DNA of 32,798 nucleotides from Sedimentisphaerales bacterium (GTDB lineage Bacteria; Planctomycetota; Phycisphaerae; Sedimentisphaerales; Anaerobacaceae): NCBI GenBank assembly GCA_016935195.1, contig JAFGRL010000187.1, forward strand, positions 1 to 32,798. The letters run 5' to 3'. Positions 8,551-16,920 of the stretch are shown here, piece after piece. The position numbers were made by a program, and so were the translations under genes. The first letter of the stretch is position 1. Every line of letters begins with the position of its first letter. Below the pieces are notes generated by a model that saw only the letters and a program-made list of their open reading frames with translations, was not told where the DNA came from and did not search any database.

Positions 8551-8580
8551 GAGCCTGGCTGTATGTCAGGCTCTCTTTTT
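8551..8580 (+). terminator. Rho-independent terminator after the TPR lipoprotein gene
   Basis: A 7-bp stem GAGCCTG (8551-8557) / CAGGCTC (8567-8573) with a 9-nt loop is followed by TCTTTTT. It ends only 10 nt before the tilS ATG, so tilS probably depends on readthrough or its own start nearby. Confidence 0.75.
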
Positions 8581-8590
8581 ATAAACGAAT

Positions 8591-10024
8591 ATGCTTACAG
8601 AATGCGAGAAAAAAACAGTAAACTTCATAGAGACAAACAACCTGTTTAAGCAGGACGATAGAATTTTGTTGGCTGTCTCAGGTGGAGCAGATTCTACAGC
8701 CCTTTTAAACACGATTTACACCCTCAAAGAAGAGAAAATCCTCAATTGTCAGCTTTTCTGTGCTCACATTAACCACCAGCTAAGAGGCAAGCAGGCTGAT
8801 ATTGACGAGCAGTTCGTGATAAATCAGGCCAGCAAACTTTCTGTACCTATAACAACCAAAAGAGTAAATGTTCGCAGCTTCGCAAAAACGAACAAATTGT
8901 CCATAGAAACAGCGGCTCGACAGTTGCGAATTCAGAATTTACTTGAAATTGCGGCCGGCAATAAATGTAACCGTATAGCCACAGGCCATCAAAAGAACGA
9001 CAACGCAGAAACCGTTCTGCATAGACTTATCCGAGGAACAGGCTTTCGTGGCCTTGCCGGCATTTGGCCTGCCCGACTTTTCGAAGACAATATTCTCTTT
9101 GTCAGACCCTTGCTGTTTGTAAGCAGAAACGAGATTATCAAATACCTGCAGAAAAAAGGTCTGGAATGGCGACAGGATCGCACGAACCAGGATTGCAGCT
9201 TCAGGCGAAATTACATTCGGCATAAACTGCTCCCCGCCTTACAGCAGCAATCCAGCAACTCGGTTGTAGAGCAGTTATTTGCTCTTTCTCAATCAGCTCT
9301 TGGCCTTTATCAGTTAATCTGCCGAAATGTCGATGAACTTTGGCCAAGACTAACACGTTGTGATGCTAAAAACGTGGTACTGGACATAAATATGTTTTCA
9401 ACCCAGCCTGCTTTGGTTCAGATTGAGCTGATTCGGCGAGCTCTTATGCAGACAGGAAGTGGCGAAAGGGATTTGGCCTGCAAGCACTACAAAATGATAC
9501 TACATTTAGCTCAGCAGAATGGCGGCAGCAAAAAAATCGATTTGCCGGGCGGATTTACGGTCTGGAACCAGCCGGACAGCTTAACTTTTTCAAAAAGACA
9601 TGACCGAAAAGCTCTTGATGCACAAGATATGACTTTCAAAAAAATCAGGATTCCGGGGCAAACAAAATTTGCAAGATATACGGTAAATTCAACTGTTCTT
9701 GAACGGCAAATTCAGCCTTCACAGCTCAAAGACAATACAAATCGTTTCGTTGAATGGCTTGATTACGATAAGCTAAGGCCCCCTCTTGAAATTCGTTTTC
9801 GACGCCCTGGTGACAGATTTATCCCTTTAGGCTTCTCTGCAGAGAAAAAGGTTGGAAAGTTTTTGACTGCTCAGCACGTACCTCAGGAAATCCGAAGAGA
9901 GTTATTAGTTGTTGCAGACGCTGAAAAAATAATCTGGCTATGCCCGGTCCGCATAAGCGAGCAGGCCAAGGTCACTTATAAAACGCAAAAAATCCTTCAA
10001 TTGCAAATAACCGGCGGTAGATAG
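8591..10024 (+). CDS. tilS: tRNA(Ile)-lysidine synthase
   Basis: Uses ATP to attach lysine to C34 of the tRNA-Ile with CAU anticodon, so that it reads AUA instead of AUG. It has 477 residues. The N-terminal PP-loop ATPase domain has the motif LAVSGGADSTALL (about 28-40) and the HINHQLRGK and GHQKNDNAETVLHRLIRG stretches of the family. The middle and C-terminal tRNA-binding domains carry the family ending RFRRPGDRFIPLGFSAEKKVGKFL. The ATG at 8591 has no clear Shine-Dalgarno because the terminator sits directly upstream. AUA decoding is of extra interest here, as the sigma factor gene in this window seems to begin with AUA. Confidence 0.95.
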   Translation: MLTECEKKTVNFIETNNLFKQDDRILLAVSGGADSTALLNTIYTLKEEKILNCQLFCAHINHQLRGKQADIDEQFVINQASKLSVPITTKRVNVRSFAKTNKLSIETAARQLRIQNLLEIAAGNKCNRIATGHQKNDNAETVLHRLIRGTGFRGLAGIWPARLFEDNILFVRPLLFVSRNEIIKYLQKKGLEWRQDRTNQDCSFRRNYIRHKLLPALQQQSSNSVVEQLFALSQSALGLYQLICRNVDELWPRLTRCDAKNVVLDINMFSTQPALVQIELIRRALMQTGSGERDLACKHYKMILHLAQQNGGSKKIDLPGGFTVWNQPDSLTFSKRHDRKALDAQDMTFKKIRIPGQTKFARYTVNSTVLERQIQPSQLKDNTNRFVEWLDYDKLRPPLEIRFRRPGDRFIPLGFSAEKKVGKFLTAQHVPQEIRRELLVVADAEKIIWLCPVRISEQAKVTYKTQKILQLQITGGR

Positions 10025-10083
10025 TCGTTATGCACAGCATGCCTTACAGCAGTGAATAGTTTTTAGGAGGCCGCATAAATGAT

Positions 10084-10147
10084 CTGAGCAACTCAACATG
10101 GAACTTTTCACTTCTGCAGGAAATTTGAGCTATTCAAATTAGTCTAT
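10084..10147. repeat. 64-bp direct repeat, copy A
   Basis: Matches 10947-11010 at 54 of 64 positions without gaps, in the same orientation. The shared cores are CTGAGCAAC, CTTTTCA and TTCTGCAGGAAA. Copy A lies between tilS and the 3' end of the shikimate kinase gene. Confidence 0.75.
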
Positions 10148-10202
10148 CAGGCAATACTTTCTATATGATTGGCTGATGTCGTTGCTTTCATAAGAACTTG
10201 AT

Positions 10203-10670
10203 TCAAAGTACGCTAAAGATTGCTTCAACACTTTGTTCGTGGCCTAAACCTGATAGATTGATGATTCTATCTGCCCATTTTTCGTATAACCAAATGCGTC
10301 TTTCATACAAAGAAGCTAACGATTCACCTGGTTCCAGCACCACACCGCGGGCATTAAGGTTGCCCAGCCTTTTTTCCAGTTCTCCCAACGGCAGCTGCAT
10401 ATAAATGATGCTGCCGGTGTTTTGCAGATGCTTCATCCCTTTGTCATAATAAACCACGCTGCCGCCGGTAGCGATTACCGCGTCCTTTATATCCAGACGC
10501 TGTATATACTGACACTCAATTTCACCGAATCGGCCCATCCCGTACTCTTCAATCAACCACTGCAAGCTTTTGCCCTCACCGGCCTGGATGAAAAGGTCTG
10601 TATCCACAAAATGAAATCCCAATCGCTTGGCCAGAAGTACACCCACAGTGCTCTTGCCGCAGCCCGGCAT
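10203..10670 (-). CDS. aroK: Shikimate kinase, with an in-frame TGA at the P-loop glycine
   Basis: Phosphorylates shikimate with ATP in the aromatic amino acid (chorismate) pathway. From the ATG at 10670 the product is 155 residues and begins MPGCGKSTVGVLLAKRLG, with shikimate-binding DTD (about 23-25), FGEIE, ATGGSVV, and the lid ARGVVLEPGE. The reading frame continues upstream as MENVKSNIVLI from an ATG at 10706, but the next codon, which should be the invariant first glycine of Walker A (GMPGCGKS), is TGA (10673-10671). A single base change from GGA would give this. The stop touches the internal ATG, so reinitiation is possible, but that product lacks the first beta strand and the loop glycine and would probably be poor or dead. 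Base error, nonsense mutation or a true short form remain open. Confidence 0.85.
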   Translation of the reverse strand: MPGCGKSTVGVLLAKRLGFHFVDTDLFIQAGEGKSLQWLIEEYGMGRFGEIECQYIQRLDIKDAVIATGGSVVYYDKGMKHLQNTGSIIYMQLPLGELEKRLGNLNARGVVLEPGESLASLYERRIWLYEKWADRIINLSGLGHEQSVEAIFSVL

Positions 10671-10706
10671 TCAAATCAATACAATGTTTGATTTGACATT
10701 TTCCAT

Positions 10707-11006
10707 CTTAAGCGATTGGTTATTTAACAAAGCCTTAAAATTCCACAATAATATCAAAAAGTCAGGCTCTTATAACTTATTATAGCAACAAATTTTAAAC
10801 AATTGCCAAAAATGTTTACAAAACTGCCAAAGAATCAGGCGGGCGGGAGAGGCTTAAAGGTGGTGCGCACCGGTTGATGCTGGCAAGGCTTGTAGAAAAA
10901 CAAAGACTGTAAGAAAGCAGGTTTTTTGGAACTGCGTTAATGTGGTCTGAGCAACCCGACATGAAACTTTTCAATTCTGCAGGAAAATTGATCAATTCAT
11001 AATAGT
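10707..11006. other. Intergenic stretch between shikimate kinase and the sigma remnant
   Basis: About 300 nt without a gene. It contains most of repeat copy B at its right end. The rest is A/T-rich with a short G/C-rich patch at about 10838-10885. No promoter was picked out with confidence. Confidence 0.35.
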
Positions 11007-11010
11007 TTAT
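10947..11010. repeat. 64-bp direct repeat, copy B
   Basis: The partner of the copy at 10084-10147 (54/64 identical). Here it covers the last codon and stop of the truncated minus-strand gene, so a 3' region may have been copied or may have recombined. Confidence 0.75.
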
Positions 11011-11315
11011 TTGGCGTTGAAAATATAGTTAGGGTCAAAAATATTCTTCTCGAATACAGGCTCGGTATCGAGAATAATCCTTTTGTCTGTAATTTGTCCA
11101 AGATAATGTTCATTGTTGAATTTGCGTTCATGGCGAATATGGCTTGGGTACCATTGGCCGGCTGGTGTCTGCTTTACCTCTAATGTTACCGTTCTGCTCT
11201 TCGTGTCATCAGGATATCGACCTTTTTCCATTTCCTGCTCGTGCTCCATTAGCAGATAATCTTTGGATGGGTCAAACCAGTACCTGTCAATTGTTGCTCC
11301 GATTATCTTCTGCCC
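11007..11315 (-). pseudogene. C-terminal remnant of an unidentified protein, fused by deletion to an ECF sigma gene
   Basis: From about 11309 to 11007 the minus strand reads KIIGATIDRYWFDPSKDYLL and continues through MEHEQEMEKGRYPDDTK to FDPNYIFNAK. This is a coherent soluble protein end that runs well upstream of its first ATG (11249), so it is the tail of a longer protein. Its upstream part is replaced, out of frame, by the start of an ECF sigma gene. I do not recognise the family. The DRYWFDP...DYLL style recalls extracytoplasmic regulator or lipoprotein-sorting-like proteins encoded after planctomycete ECF sigma factors, which would fit a deletion within one operon. Function is not assigned. 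Confidence 0.55.
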
Positions 11316-11512
11316 TTTGTTACCTGCCGGGCTACAGCCAGAAATATAGATGAAGTCAAGTCTTCGGCAATTTCTCTGTCGAAGAGCCGATGAACGCAGA
11401 AGCGGAAAATACGCTCATAATAAAGCTCATAAAGCTCTCCGAGAGCATCAGCATCCGTGCGGGCCCGCAGGATTAGGCTGTCGCTATCCGTTTGTTTCGC
11501 GTTTTTCACCAT
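11303..11512 (-). pseudogene. Truncated ECF-type sigma factor (region 2 only)
   Basis: 69 residues with an intact start (ATG at 11512) and the sigma-70 region 2.1-2.2 pattern DALGELYELYYERIFRFC...REIAEDLTSSIFLAVA. After that the sequence changes to QVTKGRR and stops. The rest of region 2 (including -10 recognition) and all of region 4 are missing. A full ECF factor is about 170-200 residues. The downstream DNA codes for the tail of another protein in a different frame, so this is a deletion junction rather than a point frameshift. The product could not function as a sigma factor. Confidence 0.75.
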
Positions 11513-11580
11513 AACAATAGCTGCTACACTACTTAAATTGCGCAGGATGCCAATATGTTACATTGATTTACAAAAATATC

Positions 11581-11609
11581 TTGCAAAATAGGACGGACTT
11601 AAATAAAGT
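11581..11609 (+). promoter_or_regulatory. Possible promoter of the gap-pgk-rpe cluster
   Basis: A -35-like TTGCAA (11581-11586) and -10-like TAAAGT (11604-11609) are 17 nt apart. Both are moderate matches, about 110 nt before the gap ATG. Confidence 0.3.
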
Positions 11610-11622
11610 AGCGAACCTGCGT

Positions 11623-11658
11623 GCTGTTAGTCTTGTAGAAAAAGGCTTACCTAACAGC
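11623..11658 (+). other. Leader hairpin upstream of gap
   Basis: A perfect 8-bp stem GCTGTTAG (11623-11630) / CTAACAGC (11651-11658) encloses a 20-nt loop, just downstream of the predicted start of transcription. It could stabilise the mRNA or act in regulation. There is no T-run to make it a clear terminator. Confidence 0.35.
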
Positions 11659-11717
11659 TAAAAATGTGCCAAATCGTCAATAGTTTTTCAGTTACAAAGG
11701 ATTAAGGAGTTTAAGAA

Positions 11718-12731
11718 ATGTCAACAAAAGTGGCAATTAACGGATTCGGACGAATCGGAAGAGCGGTAACAAGGATTATTATGGCCAGAGATGGCGAGCT
11801 GGAGCTGGTGGCAATTAACGACCTTTCGGATGCCAAGAGCCTTGCACACCTGTTCAAATACGACACCGTGATGGGCAAATGGGCCGGTACTGTCGAAGCC
11901 AGGGACAGCTCTCTTGTCATAAACGGTAAAAAAATCGATGTACTCTCAGTCAAGAATCCGGCAGAGTTGCCCTGGAAAGATATGGGTGTAAAAGTGGTCC
12001 TCGAATCTACCGGAGTTTTCCGCACTGCTGAATCACCTAAGGGTGGATATGCGGACCATCTCAAGGCCGGCGCCAGTAAGGTCGTCCTCAGCGTTCCGGC
12101 AAAAGACGACATCGACGCAACAATTGTATTGGGTGTTAACGACGAGGTATTGACCAGCGATGTCAAATGCGTTTCCAATGCAAGCTGCACAACCAACTGC
12201 CTTGCGCCTCTGGCAAAGGTAATCAACGATGCATTTGGTATAGAGCAAGGCCTGATGACAACTATCCACGCCTATACAAGTGACCAGCGAGTAGCAGATA
12301 TGATCCATAAAGATCTCCGCCGGGCTCGGGCAGCGGCAGCGAACATCATTCCTACCACTACCGGTGCGGCCAAGGCTATCGGCAAGGTCATCCCTGAACT
12401 GGATGGTAAGCTTGACGGTTTTGCTATCAGAGTCCCTGTGCCGGTCGGCAGTATCGTTGACCTGGTGGTTAATGTCAAAAAAGACATAACCGCCGACGAG
12501 GTAAACAAGGTGGTAAAAACAGCAGCTCAAGGGCCAATGAAGGGTATCCTGGTTTACTGCGATGAGCCGATAGTCAGCAGTGATATCGTTAATCACCCTG
12601 CGTCGAGCATTTTCGATTCACTCTGCACAATAGTTATAGGCAGGACAATCAAAGTGGTCAGTTGGTATGATAACGAGTGGGGATACTCGAACCGGACCGT
12701 TGACATTATGGAAAGAATGTCGGCGATGTAA
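11718..12731 (+). CDS. gap: Glyceraldehyde-3-phosphate dehydrogenase, type I
   Basis: Glycolytic and gluconeogenic enzyme that interconverts glyceraldehyde-3-phosphate and 1,3-bisphosphoglycerate with NAD(P). It has 337 residues, which is full length. The Rossmann motif INGFGRIGR is at 7-15. The active-site SNASCTTNCLAP has the catalytic Cys157. The C-terminal NEWGYSNR is also present. An AAGGAG lies 8 nt before the ATG. It is followed after 47 nt by pgk and then rpe, so it is probably co-transcribed. Confidence 0.97.
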   Translation: MSTKVAINGFGRIGRAVTRIIMARDGELELVAINDLSDAKSLAHLFKYDTVMGKWAGTVEARDSSLVINGKKIDVLSVKNPAELPWKDMGVKVVLESTGVFRTAESPKGGYADHLKAGASKVVLSVPAKDDIDATIVLGVNDEVLTSDVKCVSNASCTTNCLAPLAKVINDAFGIEQGLMTTIHAYTSDQRVADMIHKDLRRARAAAANIIPTTTGAAKAIGKVIPELDGKLDGFAIRVPVPVGSIVDLVVNVKKDITADEVNKVVKTAAQGPMKGILVYCDEPIVSSDIVNHPASSIFDSLCTIVIGRTIKVVSWYDNEWGYSNRTVDIMERMSAM

Positions 12732-12778
12732 AAAGTAGCGTACAACTGATACGACACAAGTTACTGATAGGTAAAAAA

Positions 12779-14017
12779 ATGGCAAGGAAGACTGTTGCAG
12801 ATATTGACGTGCAGGGCAAGCGCATCCTGATGCGGTGCGACTTCAATGTCCCGCTGGATGAGAATTGTAATATTACCAGTGATGACCGAATTGTTAAGGC
12901 TTTACCCACAATCAAGAATATACTTGATCGCGGTGCGTCTTTGATTCTTATGAGCCACCTTGGAAGACCGGGCGGCAAAAAGGTGCGGAAACTATCTCTT
13001 GCGCCGGTTGCAGAACGACTTTCACAACTTTTGAGCAAGGACGTAGTTTTTGCAAGCGATTGTATCGGAGATGAGGTTAAGGCCAAGGCTGAAGCACTCG
13101 GCAGCGGCGATTGTATGCTTCTGGAGAACCTGCGCTTTCATAAAGAGGAGACAATCAAAGACAAAGCGGCCAAAGAGGACACACAGCTTCGGCAAGCCAA
13201 AGATAATTTCGCCAAACAATTAGCTCAGATGGCAGATATTTACGTGGACGATGCTTTTGGCACCGCTCACAGAGATAATGCCTCGATGTACACAGTGCCG
13301 ATTATGATGGAAGGCAAACCTCGCGTTATCGGTTTTCTCATAGAAAAGGAATTGAAGTTCCTTGGCCAGACGCTGGCCAATCCACAAAAACCTTTTGTTG
13401 CCATCCTCGGCGGCGCGAAAGTTTCAGACAAAATAGGTGTGATCGAAAACCTCTTAGAGAAAGTCGATCGCATCCTCATCGGCGGCGCAATGGCCTATAC
13501 CTTCTTCAAGGCTCAGGGCCTGGCCGTGGGCAAAAGCCTATGTGAAGACGACTTTCTGGATAAAGCAACAGACCTTCTCGAACATGCCGAGGAACTTGGT
13601 AAGGAAATAGTCCTGCCGGTTGACACTGTGGTCGCGAAAGAATTCAAAGCCGAAGCTGAGCATAAGGTAGTTGTCGGAGATATAGAAGCCGGCTGGGAAG
13701 GTTTGGATATCGGGCCTGAGAGCAGAAAATTATTTGATGAAAAACTCGAAGGTGCGAAGACAATTGTCTGGAACGGACCAATGGGCGTCTTTGAATTGCC
13801 ACCATTTGACGAGGGTACAAAGGCAGTTGCTTTAGCAGTGGCTGACGCAACCAGTAAAGGTGCTCGTAGTGTCATCGGCGGAGGCGACAGCGCTTCTGCT
13901 TTGCAGAAACTCGGGCTGGAAAACAGGGTAAGTCATATCTCGACAGGTGGTGGAGCTTCGCTGGAATTTTTAGAGGGCAAAAAATTCAAGTGTCTTGAAA
14001 TCCTCGATGAAAAGTAA
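12779..14017 (+). CDS. pgk: Phosphoglycerate kinase
   Basis: Moves phosphate between 1,3-bisphosphoglycerate and ADP, the next step after GAPDH. It has 412 residues, about 15 longer than many bacterial PGKs. The N-terminal signature is RCDFNVPLDE, followed by the substrate-binding SHLGRPGGK. The hinge and nucleotide domain have LGGAKVSDKIGVIENLL, WNGPMGVFE and the ending GGGDSASALQKLG...STGGGASLEFLEG. It lies directly behind gap on the same strand. Confidence 0.97.
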   Translation: MARKTVADIDVQGKRILMRCDFNVPLDENCNITSDDRIVKALPTIKNILDRGASLILMSHLGRPGGKKVRKLSLAPVAERLSQLLSKDVVFASDCIGDEVKAKAEALGSGDCMLLENLRFHKEETIKDKAAKEDTQLRQAKDNFAKQLAQMADIYVDDAFGTAHRDNASMYTVPIMMEGKPRVIGFLIEKELKFLGQTLANPQKPFVAILGGAKVSDKIGVIENLLEKVDRILIGGAMAYTFFKAQGLAVGKSLCEDDFLDKATDLLEHAEELGKEIVLPVDTVVAKEFKAEAEHKVVVGDIEAGWEGLDIGPESRKLFDEKLEGAKTIVWNGPMGVFELPPFDEGTKAVALAVADATSKGARSVIGGGDSASALQKLGLENRVSHISTGGGASLEFLEGKKFKCLEILDEK

Positions 14018-14089
14018 ATGGTAACCGGCAAAACAACCTGAGGGAATAAAACATACAAAATAGTTTTTGAAATCATACAAGTTATATCA

Positions 14090-14770
14090 ATGCAGCTACC
14101 TAAACCTGGAACAATTGAAATCGTACCATCCATTCTCAGCGCCGATTTCGCCAGGTTAGCTGACGAAATAGCAGAGATTGAATCGGCCGGCGTTAAAATG
14201 GTGCATCTTGATGTGATGGACGGGCACTTTGTCCCGAATATTACGATTGGGCCATTAGTTGTTGAGAAGCTTCGAGGCTGCAGCAAGTTAGTTTTTGACA
14301 GCCATTTAATGATTAGTGAGCCGGAAAAATATGCAGAACGGTTTGTCAAGGCCGGTACCAACCATTTGACGTTTCACATCGAAGTCGCAAATGAGCCTCG
14401 CAAACTAATTGACAAACTACACGACTGGGGCGTGACAGCAGGAGTGTGCATTAATCCTGAGACTCCAGTGGAAACTATAAAGGAGGTTGCGCCATTATGT
14501 GATATGGTGTTGGTTATGACGGTGCATCCTGGATTTGGTGGTCAAAAGTTTATTGCCGAAGCAGCCAAAAAGATTGTAGAGGTAAGAAAAATAGTAGGCC
14601 CTGATATCAGGGTCGAAGTTGACGGAGGTATAAACACAAGAACAACCCCAACGGTGGTTTCGTACGGTGCTGATACGCTTGTGGCCGGCGATGCAATATT
14701 CTCACAGCCGGACCGTCCGGCAGCAATAAATTCAATACGGCTGGCAGCCGAGAACTCTCGTACCGATTAA
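14090..14770 (+). CDS. rpe: Ribulose-phosphate 3-epimerase
   Basis: Interconverts ribulose-5-phosphate and xylulose-5-phosphate in the pentose phosphate pathway. It is a 226-residue TIM barrel with the family marks PSILSADFARL, the metal-binding VHLDVMDGHFVPNIT (about 38-52), the MTVHPGFGGQKF loop and VEVDGGIN near the phosphate site. It is the third gene of the gap-pgk-rpe carbon cluster, 72 nt after pgk. Confidence 0.95.
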   Translation: MQLPKPGTIEIVPSILSADFARLADEIAEIESAGVKMVHLDVMDGHFVPNITIGPLVVEKLRGCSKLVFDSHLMISEPEKYAERFVKAGTNHLTFHIEVANEPRKLIDKLHDWGVTAGVCINPETPVETIKEVAPLCDMVLVMTVHPGFGGQKFIAEAAKKIVEVRKIVGPDIRVEVDGGINTRTTPTVVSYGADTLVAGDAIFSQPDRPAAINSIRLAAENSRTD

Positions 14771-14793
14771 GCGTTAGTTATCGAGACCTTTTG

Positions 14794-14822
14794 TTGTCTT
14801 TTCGATTGAGATTTGTTATACT
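14794..14822 (+). promoter_or_regulatory. Promoter of accD
   Basis: A -35 TTGTCT (14794-14799) and -10 TATACT (14817-14822) with an exact 17-nt spacer, about 35 nt before the accD start. It separates accD from the rpe transcript. Confidence 0.5.
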
Positions 14823-14856
14823 GTAAGGCAAAAGAGGCATCGCCTAAAATTCGCAA

Positions 14857-15714
14857 ATGTTATCAAAAATGGCACAGGAACAAAAATCAAAATGGAATGG
14901 TTTTTCGCTTAAACCTCGAAGAGAGATGCCGGAAGGCCTGTGGATACGATGTCCAGCCTGTGAACATATGCTCTACAAAAGTGCCGTCGAAAAAAATCTT
15001 AACGTCTGCCCACAATGCAATCACCATTTCAGAATATCAGCCAAAATAAGGATTAAGTACCTTGCTGATGAAGGCTCTTTTGCTGAGATACTGCCCAACT
15101 TAACGGCTGAGGACTATCTCAAGTTCAAATTCAGGGGCACTACATACAAACAACGATTGGCTGCTGAGCAGAAGAAAAGTAACGCAAAAGAGGCTATTCG
15201 AATAGGCAGGGCCTTTATCAAGGGAAGAGCTGTGGCCCTGGCCGTTATGGAACCTAATTTTTTAATGGGTTCAATGGGGGCGGTGGTCGGCGAAAAATTC
15301 TGTTCGGTGGTCGATTTGGCTATAGACCAGAAGCTTCCTTTGGTAGCAGTATGCTCTTCAGGCGGGGCAAGAATGCATGAAGGAGTAATCTCGCTCGGTC
15401 AGATGGCCAAGACATCGGCAGCTATTGCGAAGTTTGACGAAACCGGCGGACTGTTCATTTCCATTCTGACCGACCCCACCACCGGCGGAGTTACGGCCAG
15501 CTTTGCAACGTTGGGCGACTGTATAATAGCCGAACCCGGGGCACTGATTGGATTTGCCGGGCCGCGCACTATAGCCGAGACTATAAAAGTGGAGCTGCCG
15601 GAGGGCTTTCAGACCGCAGAATTTATGCTCGAGCACGGCTTTGTCGATATGATAGTCGAGCGCAAGAATCTGCGCAGCGAAATCGCACGCCTGATAGACT
15701 ACTGCCGAAAATAA
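14857..15714 (+). CDS. accD: Acetyl-CoA carboxylase, carboxyltransferase beta subunit
   Basis: With AccA, transfers the carboxyl group from biotin to acetyl-CoA to make malonyl-CoA, the first step of fatty acid synthesis. It has 285 residues, which is normal. The N-terminal four-cysteine zinc finger is intact (CPAC...CPQC, about 32-54). The crotonase-like core has VCSSGGARMHEG, ILTDPTTGGVTASFA and GFAGPRTIAETI. The start may be the ATG at 14857 or a second ATG four codons on (14869), and neither has a strong ribosome-binding site. No accA is seen nearby. Confidence 0.95.
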   Translation: MLSKMAQEQKSKWNGFSLKPRREMPEGLWIRCPACEHMLYKSAVEKNLNVCPQCNHHFRISAKIRIKYLADEGSFAEILPNLTAEDYLKFKFRGTTYKQRLAAEQKKSNAKEAIRIGRAFIKGRAVALAVMEPNFLMGSMGAVVGEKFCSVVDLAIDQKLPLVAVCSSGGARMHEGVISLGQMAKTSAAIAKFDETGGLFISILTDPTTGGVTASFATLGDCIIAEPGALIGFAGPRTIAETIKVELPEGFQTAEFMLEHGFVDMIVERKNLRSEIARLIDYCRK

Positions 15715-15828
15715 CTTATACCTCAGAGCAACTGACACCTCATATCCTATCTGACGGCGACAACATCCGGAAGGTATGCAACTTGATAATGTTCTAAAAT
15801 CTCTTCTTTCACTTGAGGTAAAAAGGCT

Positions 15829-15834
15829 TATAAT
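15829..15834 (+). promoter_or_regulatory. Possible -10 box upstream of hisC
   Basis: A perfect TATAAT 29 nt before the hisC ATG, inside an inverted repeat CTTGAG/CTCAAG. The -35 (CTTTCA at 17 nt) is weak. Confidence 0.3.
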
Positions 15835-15863
15835 CTCAAGCTGATAATGACATTGGAGCGAAT

Positions 15864-16910
15864 ATGGGTTATTTTCGCAAAAATATTGAACAGGCAGAGG
15901 GCTACACGCCGGGCCTGCAGCCGCATCGGGCCGAGGTTACCAAGCTCAACACCAATGAAAATCCTTATCCACCTTCGCCAGCAGTATTGGAGGTTCTTTC
16001 GCAAATTACCTCAGAGCAGCTTCGACGATACCCCGACCCTAATGCGGATGAATTTCGCCAGGCTGCTGCACGGATAAACGGTGTTGAGCCCGGCTGCATT
16101 ATGTGCGGAAACGGTGGCGATGAGCTGCTGAAAATAGCCTTGCAGGCTTTCTGCGACAATAAACGGCCGGTCTCTTTCGCGGTGCCTACATACACGTTAT
16201 ACGCAGTTCTTGCTAAACTGAACAACTGCAAAGCGATTGAAGTAGCCTTCGATAAGGAATTTAATCTGCCTGCAAAGCTCTCGGCAACCCCTGCTGCTTT
16301 GACGATTGTCTGCAATCCTAACGCGCCCACCGGCAGCATCGTTAGCAGAGAAGAAATGGTTTGCCTTGCAGATGAGATAAAGGGGGTCTTGCTGGTTGAT
16401 GAAGCGTATGTGGATTTTGCGCAAGACAACTGCACAGAGCTGATTAAGGACTTCAAGAACGTTCTTATTATTCGCTCAATGAGTAAAGGTTACGGTCTTG
16501 CCGGAATCAGGTTCGGCTACGCCATTGCCCAGCCGAGTCTGATAGCAGGCCTGATGAAAGTCAAGGACTCTTACAATGTCAACACAGTTTCCATCGCCGC
16601 TGCTGCCGCTGCAATAAAAGACCAGAAATATTTCAGGCGAAACATTGAAAAAACCAAAAAGGAACGTGAAAGATTAACTGAACAATTGCGCCAATTAGGT
16701 TTTACAGTTCCGAAAAGCCACGCAAATTTCGTATTAGCAGAAAATAGTGGCTACAAAGCTGCCGAAATTTATGATAAATTATTGCAGCGGGATATTCTGG
16801 TAAGGTTTTTCCCTGTGCCCGGCCTGGAAAATAAATTGAGAATAACCATTGGTACAAGCCGGCAGAACGATATCCTGCTTGATAACCTAAAAGAAATATT
16901 ACCTCATTAA
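15864..16910 (+). CDS. hisC: Histidinol-phosphate aminotransferase
   Basis: A PLP aminotransferase (fold type I, class II) that converts imidazole acetol-phosphate to histidinol-phosphate in histidine synthesis. It has 348 residues. It shows the N-terminal LNTNENPYPPSPAV, the CNPNAPTGS motif (150-158), the PLP aspartate in LLVDEAYVDF and the Schiff-base Lys208 in SMSKGYGLAGIRFGY. The hisB gene follows after 10 nt, which supports hisC over another aromatic aminotransferase. The ATG follows a weak GGAG. Confidence 0.93.
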   Translation: MGYFRKNIEQAEGYTPGLQPHRAEVTKLNTNENPYPPSPAVLEVLSQITSEQLRRYPDPNADEFRQAAARINGVEPGCIMCGNGGDELLKIALQAFCDNKRPVSFAVPTYTLYAVLAKLNNCKAIEVAFDKEFNLPAKLSATPAALTIVCNPNAPTGSIVSREEMVCLADEIKGVLLVDEAYVDFAQDNCTELIKDFKNVLIIRSMSKGYGLAGIRFGYAIAQPSLIAGLMKVKDSYNVNTVSIAAAAAAIKDQKYFRRNIEKTKKERERLTEQLRQLGFTVPKSHANFVLAENSGYKAAEIYDKLLQRDILVRFFPVPGLENKLRITIGTSRQNDILLDNLKEILPH

Positions 16911-16920
16911 GGATGCCCTT

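Noticed and set aside
10671-10673. TGA read as glycine (alternative genetic code) in aroK
   Set aside because: TGA ends several intact genes here (hisB, cysS, ruvC, the methyltransferase, Gfo/Idh), so a code change is excluded.
12033-12596. 187-codon frame antisense to gap
   Set aside because: Shadow of a highly conserved gene.
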